DNA of 14,817 bases from Pseudomonas sp. GTDB lineage: Bacteria > Pseudomonadota > Gammaproteobacteria > Pseudomonadales > Pseudomonadaceae. The stretch's first letter is position 1, and each line of letters opens with the position of its first letter. Position numbers and translations under genes: made by a program. The notes beneath the pieces are model-generated. The model saw only the letters and a list, made by a program, of their open reading frames with translations, was not told the DNA's origin and made no database searches. Below, in pieces: positions 9,296 to 14,817 of this stretch. The DNA lies in the NCBI GenBank assembly GCA_026398835.1, contig JAPLSD010000264.1, forward strand, positions 1 to 14,817. The letters are read 5' to 3'.

Positions 9296-9530
9296 ATGGC
9301 TTGGAAAAAAGGCTGGGTTCGGCCTGCACCAAAGCAAAGCGTGGCACCTGTTCGCCGTCAACTTCGACCGACTCCAGGAACATGCTCAAGGGACGCACCC
9401 AAAAGCCGTAATCGCCATACAGAGCTTGGTAGAACACCACTTCTTCTTCGGTTTCGGAATGCCGCGCGACTGCAAAAACGCGATATTGCGGCCCCTTGTA
9501 ATGCTCATAGAGCCCGGGTTGTAAATTCAT
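9294..9530 (-). CDS. DUF1653 family protein, 78 residues
   Basis: The ATG at 9530 has AGGAGG eight bases upstream; an ATG six codons earlier lacks a site. The protein matches the DUF1653 pattern: LQPGLYEHYKGPQYRVFAVARHSETEEEVVFYQALYGDYGFWVRPLSMF, with conserved YxHYKG (8-13), HSET (24-27), YG (38-39) and WVRP (43-46). The family is small, soluble, widespread in bacteria and without an established function. It lies about 40 bases beyond the fadA terminator, in an AT-rich leader (TTTATTTTTTTTATG before the ribosome site) with no clear promoter, so it may be expressed by read-through from fadBA or from an unrecognised start. topA follows, with its own promoter. Confidence 0.9.
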   Translation of the reverse strand: MNLQPGLYEHYKGPQYRVFAVARHSETEEEVVFYQALYGDYGFWVRPLSMFLESVEVDGEQVPRFALVQAEPSLFSKP

Positions 9531-9569
9531 GTTCTGGCCCTCCTGCACATAAAAAAAATAAATCTTCAG

Positions 9570-9599
9570 AAAAACAAAAACCGGGGCACAAGGCCCCGG
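9570..9599 (-). terminator. Intrinsic terminator of fadBA
   Basis: On the minus strand a 7-bp GC stem CCGGGGC/GCCCCGG with a 5-base loop is followed by TTTTTGTTTTT. It begins about 18 bases after the fadA stop. Confidence 0.92.
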
Positions 9600-9617
9600 C
9601 TTCCATCGACGAATCGC

Positions 9618-12970
<3,353 letters not shown>

Positions 12971-13118
12971 CAACTGATCTCCACGATATGGAAGCTGAAC
13001 AGTACACGTCGGACGCTAACTTCTGGCTCGGCACTGACGTCTCCGTCGATGCTACGCCAATCCGCCAGGCACACCCGCCAACGCGATAGTCGGGATTCTG
13101 TAGGAGCGATCTGTAATA

Positions 13119-13145
13119 CAAACGCTCAATTCATACGCCCGTTTG
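13119..13145. promoter_or_regulatory. Probable double PsrA operator upstream of fadBA
   Basis: CAAAC-GCTC-AATTC (13119-13132) and CATAC-GCCC-GTTTG (13132-13145) are two degenerate 14-bp PsrA-type palindromes. They share base 13132, exactly as the two boxes of the psrA promoter share a base. Outer half-sites CAAAC and GTTTG are perfect, the inner ones imperfect. By my hand alignment 17 of 27 positions match the psrA operator. PsrA repression of fadBA is established in P. aeruginosa; the site itself is inferred here. Confidence 0.6.
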
Positions 13146-13383
13146 ATTTGGGTACGCCACCTTCACGGAATTTCAGGCAATTGTCAATCGCCCAAAATGC
13201 TGGTTGAAACGCGACTTTGCGGTCACTTCAGCGCCGGGAAGATCATCAACACGCTAATGCATGCCCAGTCATTCATAGGGTCAATAATTAGAAAAATCGC
13301 CCTAACCCGCATTGCTCTTGGCTTTCTCGGGCTAAGCTTGCGAGGACCGCAAAAAAATATGAACACCTTGAGCGAATGCCAAG

Positions 13384-13478
13384 GGTAAGATCAGCGCCAC
13401 GGAACATATGCCGTTGCGATTTACCGAATTACCGGCCTGCCTGGCCAACTCCAGCCCGATGATGATGTCGGGCTTTTT
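13384..13478 (+). ncRNA. Candidate small RNA 3' part: bulged hairpin followed by an intrinsic terminator
   Basis: A bulged stem pairs GGTAA (13384-13388), ATC (13390-13392), GC (13394-13395) and ACGG (13399-13402) with CCGT (13411-13414), GC (13416-13417), GAT (13418-13420) and TTACC (13421-13425). A short GGCC/GGCC hairpin and a terminator ending in T5 follow. No plus-strand gene upstream needs this terminator. The 5' end and promoter are not resolved, and no known RNA family was recognised, so the call rests only on structure and orientation. Confidence 0.35.
13453..13478 (+). terminator. Orphan plus-strand intrinsic terminator
   Basis: AGCCCGA (13453-13459) pairs with TCGGGCT (13468-13474) across an 8-base loop and runs into TTTTT (13474-13478). 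On the minus strand there is no U-tract, so it does not serve the gene at 13573-14010. The nearest plus-strand gene upstream is sulA, about 8 kb away. Confidence 0.85.
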
Positions 13479-13494
13479 ATTGCCTGAAAATCAT

Positions 13495-13552
13495 GCAAAT
13501 CCCCCGTAGCAGCAGCCTGCGGCAGCTGATACGGAGATACGGGGGGATTTGC
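13495..13552. repeat. REP-centred inverted repeat after the membrane-anchored hypothetical gene
   Basis: GCAAATCCCCCGTA (13495-13508) pairs with TACGGGGGGATTTGC (13538-13552), with one bulged G. The centre, read on the minus strand, contains CAGCTGCCGCAGGCTGC, a motif common in Pseudomonas intergenic repeats. It starts about 20 bases after the stop of the minus-strand gene and may fold as its 3' end hairpin. Confidence 0.6.
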
Positions 13553-13572
13553 GTCGTAACTCAGGTCATTTT

Positions 13573-14010
13573 TCAGGCCAGCGCCTTGAGTACTGCAGAA
13601 ATGTCCTGCAGAACACTCGCGTCGCCCTTTTCGCCCCAATACAACGCGATCATTTGCTTATCTGCTTCGATCTTGAAGACGTTGGCTGGTAATTTGTTGA
13701 AATGCTCCAGCAACACAGCATCCTCACACACTTCCCGCCATTGATTGAGCCAAACGCCCGGCGCTGTCTGCCAGTAGATCCAGCACGCTGCTTTAGCGCT
13801 GCGTCGTGGTCGATGGTATTGGGCGCAAGGGCTTGGCGGTTCTTGCTCCAGCCAGTGCGGCCACTCCTGAGGCGCCAGCTGCATGGCCAGGCCAATACGC
13901 CGCGCCTCCATGCGCAGGGCCATCCGCCCACTCTGATTGCGCGAAGGTCGCAACCAGGCCAAAGGGCTTAAAACCAGCGCAAGGATTGACACCACTATCC
14001 AGACCGTCAT
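13573..14010 (-). CDS. Membrane-anchored conserved hypothetical protein, 145 residues
   Basis: The ATG at 14010 has GGGAG seven bases upstream. A longer frame reaching 14115 would run into the divergent gene and lacks homologous sequence. Residues 2-20 (TVWIVVSILALVLSPLAWL) form one hydrophobic helix followed by RPSRNQSGR, so a single N-terminal anchor with the body in the cytoplasm is likely. The body is rich in Trp and Arg (EWPHWLEQ, QYHRPRRSAKAACWIYW, VWLNQWREVCEDA about 49-100) and ends in a strand-like IEADKQMIALYWGEKGD (about 114-130) plus a helix. It resembles the protein at the P. aeruginosa PA3016 position (from memory). No function is known. It is divergent from the universal stress protein gene, with about 100 bp between. 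Confidence 0.85.
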   Translation of the reverse strand: MTVWIVVSILALVLSPLAWLRPSRNQSGRMALRMEARRIGLAMQLAPQEWPHWLEQEPPSPCAQYHRPRRSAKAACWIYWQTAPGVWLNQWREVCEDAVLLEHFNKLPANVFKIEADKQMIALYWGEKGDASVLQDISAVLKALA

Positions 14011-14033
14011 ATGTGTACTCCCGATTCTTGAGG

Positions 14034-14065
14034 AGCGGATTGCGCCCCACTGAAACCAATCCGCT
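14034..14065. promoter_or_regulatory. 9-bp inverted repeat in the divergent promoter region
   Basis: AGCGGATTG (14034-14042) and CAATCCGCT (14057-14065) are perfect inverted copies with 14 bases between. The right arm ends on the first base of the candidate uspA-type -35. A direct repeat TGAAACCA also occurs here (14051-14058 and 14066-14073). It may be an operator serving both divergent genes, or an RNA hairpin in the leader of the minus-strand gene. Confidence 0.5.
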
Positions 14066-14092
14066 TGAAACCAGCCATACTTACCGTTATCG
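14065..14092 (+). promoter_or_regulatory. Candidate promoter of the universal stress protein gene
   Basis: TTGAAA (14065-14070), a 16-bp spacer and TTATCG (14087-14092). The -35 is good and the -10 weak. The expected leader is about 15 bases. Confidence 0.45.
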
Positions 14093-14113
14093 CAATCCTC
14101 CGGAGTGCCTTCC

Positions 14114-14551
14114 ATGCCCTATGAACACATCCTGGTCGCTGTTGACCTCACTGAAGAATGCGACCCTGTCATCAAGCGCGCTCGTGAACTGTCCGTCAGC
14201 AGTGGCGCCAAACTCTCACTGGTCCATATTGTCGAGCCCATGGCCATGGCTTTCGGCGGCGACGTCCCCATGGACCTTTCGCAATTGCAGCAACAACAGT
14301 TCGACCAAGCCAAAGAGCGGCTCGACCGGTTGATCCTGAAATACCCGGAGGCCACCAAGGCCAACTGTCATCTGACCTACGGCCAACCGCGCCAAGAGAT
14401 CCATCATCTGGCCAAGGAACAGGAATGCGACCTGATCGTTGTCGGCAGCCACGGCCGACATGGCCTGGCGCTGCTGCTCGGCTCCACCGCCAATGATGTG
14501 TTGCACGGCGCGCCTTGCGATGTGCTGGCAGTGCGACTGATCAAGAGCTGA
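14114..14551 (+). CDS. Universal stress protein, UspA family
   Basis: 145 residues, a single Usp domain. The ATG at 14114 has GGAG eight bases upstream; a GTG three codons earlier lies on that site and is rejected. The first strand and loop read HILVAVDLTEECDPVIKRARELS (5-27). The nucleotide-binding loop is VVGSHGRHGLALLLGS (109-124), a G-2x-G-8x-G-S pattern, one residue shorter than the ATP-binding consensus G-2x-G-9x-G(S/T). The tail ends CDVLAVRLIKS. Such proteins support survival under starvation, oxidative or oxygen-limiting stress; the particular signal here is unknown. It sits at the PA3017 position (from memory). A REPIN and a bidirectional terminator follow. Confidence 0.95.
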   Translation: MPYEHILVAVDLTEECDPVIKRARELSVSSGAKLSLVHIVEPMAMAFGGDVPMDLSQLQQQQFDQAKERLDRLILKYPEATKANCHLTYGQPRQEIHHLAKEQECDLIVVGSHGRHGLALLLGSTANDVLHGAPCDVLAVRLIKS

Positions 14552-14557
14552 ACCCGT

Positions 14558-14681
14558 CCCCTGTAGGAGCAGCCGGTCGACGCTCGATTGCTCGCGATGA
14601 TGGCCTGACATTCAACACCGATGTCGACTGATCTACCGCTATCGCGAGCAATCGAGCGTCGACCGGCTGCTCCTACAGGGG
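14558..14681. repeat. REPIN: two REP sequences as 41-bp perfect inverted repeats
   Basis: Arms at 14558-14598 and 14641-14681 are exact inverted copies, separated by 42 unique bases. Each arm begins CCCCTGTAGGAGCAGCC and ends ATTGCTCGCGAT, and is itself partly palindromic (GAGCA...TGCTC). This is the REP doublet architecture described for fluorescens-group pseudomonads, mobilised by RAYT transposases encoded elsewhere. It lies between convergent genes; in the uspA transcript it would form a very long hairpin. Confidence 0.93.
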
Positions 14682-14701
14682 AACTGGAGCCACTCCATAC
14701 G

Positions 14702-14740
14702 AAAAGCCCGACACTCACGTCAGCGAGGTCGGGCTTTTTT
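14702..14740. terminator. Bidirectional intrinsic terminator between convergent genes
   Basis: AAAAGCCCGAC (14702-14712) pairs with GTCGGGCTTTT (14728-14738), an 11-bp stem with a 15-base loop. The plus strand ends in TTTTTT (14735-14740) and the minus strand in CTTTTC, so it can serve the universal stress gene and the ABC-F gene. Confidence 0.9.
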
Positions 14741-14756
14741 ATTGCTGCTGGGTCAA

Positions 14757-14817
14757 TCAGGCATCCAGCTCGGCCCAACGCTCGACCAACACTTCGAGTT
14801 CAGCCTGTAATTGCTCC
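14757..14817 (-). CDS. C-terminal end of a probable ABC-F family ATPase (Uup/YheS-like), truncated by the window
   Basis: Only 19 codons plus a TGA stop are in the window. The residues EQLQAELEVLVERWAELDA form an amphipathic, glutamate- and leucine-rich helix typical of the C-terminal coiled coil of Uup/YheS-type ABC-F proteins, which often ends with a RWxELE-like motif. In pseudomonads an ABC-F gene follows the universal stress gene in this neighbourhood (from memory, around PA3019). The bidirectional terminator 17 bases beyond the stop supports a real gene end. The family call rests on a short tail and context. Confidence 0.5.
   Translation of the reverse strand, partial: EQLQAELEVLVERWAELDA

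Larger units (their letters stand above)
12971..13572. other. 602-bp gene-free region between fadB and the membrane-anchored hypothetical gene
   Basis: No convincing protein gene is seen. From left to right it holds: the fadB leader (12971 to about 13118); a short REP-like scrap near 13101-13109 (TGTAGGAGC); the PsrA-like double site (13119-13145); a TTGACA on the minus strand (13187-13182) with no good -10 at the right distance; an AT-rich stretch with nothing recognised (about 13190-13370); a hairpin and plus-strand terminator that together resemble a small RNA gene (13384-13478); and a REP-centred inverted repeat (13495-13552). Confidence 0.8.

Noticed and set aside
13101..13109. TGTAGGAGC near the fadB leader as a REP element
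   Set aside because: Only the first few bases of the REP core are present, with no palindromic partner; at most a remnant.
13159..13187. TTGACA on the minus strand as the fadBA -35
   Set aside because: At 17 bp the -10 would be GAAGGT, a poor match; the true fadBA promoter was not identified.
13143..13388. Plus-strand open frame of 81 codons upstream of the orphan terminator
   Set aside because: No ribosome-binding site, low-GC irregular codon use, covers the PsrA-like site and the fadB upstream region, no recognisable protein. A non-coding transcript is the simpler reading.

Overview
The window is a chromosomal core segment of a Pseudomonas, most likely of the P. fluorescens group. The basis is near-identity, from memory, of FadB, FadA, PsrA, LexA, NagZ and TopA to Pseudomonas proteins, a gene order matching the P. 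aeruginosa PA3004-PA3017 neighbourhood, and REP/REPIN repeats of the fluorescens type (cores such as TGTAGGAGC...GCTCGCGAT). No phage, transposase, CRISPR array, rRNA or tRNA was seen.

Layout. The 3' part of a SNF2-family helicase gene (+) enters from the left edge and converges, across a REP pair, on a minus-strand group: psrA (TetR-family fatty-acid sensor), a possible 50-codon ORF, nagZ (muropeptide recycling beta-N-acetylglucosaminidase) and a methylthioinosine phosphorylase. Diverging from psrA is the SOS operon lexA-sulA (+). Then come minus-strand genes: two small conserved Pseudomonas proteins of unknown function, topA (topoisomerase I), a DUF1653 protein, and the fadB-fadA operon for the beta-oxidation multienzyme complex. 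A 602-bp gene-free stretch upstream of fadB holds the fad regulatory region, a candidate plus-strand small RNA with its own terminator, and a REP-centred hairpin. A membrane-anchored hypothetical gene (-) and a universal stress protein gene (+) diverge. A 124-bp REPIN and a bidirectional terminator separate the latter from the last codons of a probable ABC-F ATPase gene at the right edge.

Regulation visible in the DNA. The psrA promoter (TTGACA-17-TATGTT) is covered by two CAAAC/GAAAC-N4-GTTTG/GTTTC palindromes that share one base. The fadBA upstream region carries a degenerate pair in exactly the same arrangement, so PsrA probably represses itself and fadBA through the same double operator. 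The lexA promoter (TTGCCA-16-TATAAT) carries two CTG-N10-CAG LexA boxes, and sulA follows lexA with a 10-bp gap, so it shares that control.

The window is mostly well-known housekeeping and stress genes. The less explained parts are the double PsrA operator upstream of fadB, the orphan plus-strand terminator and preceding hairpin at about 13384-13478, the small ORF overlapping the nagZ start, and a hairpin that overlaps the topA -35 element. Family assignments come from recognition of motifs and remembered homologues, with no database search.
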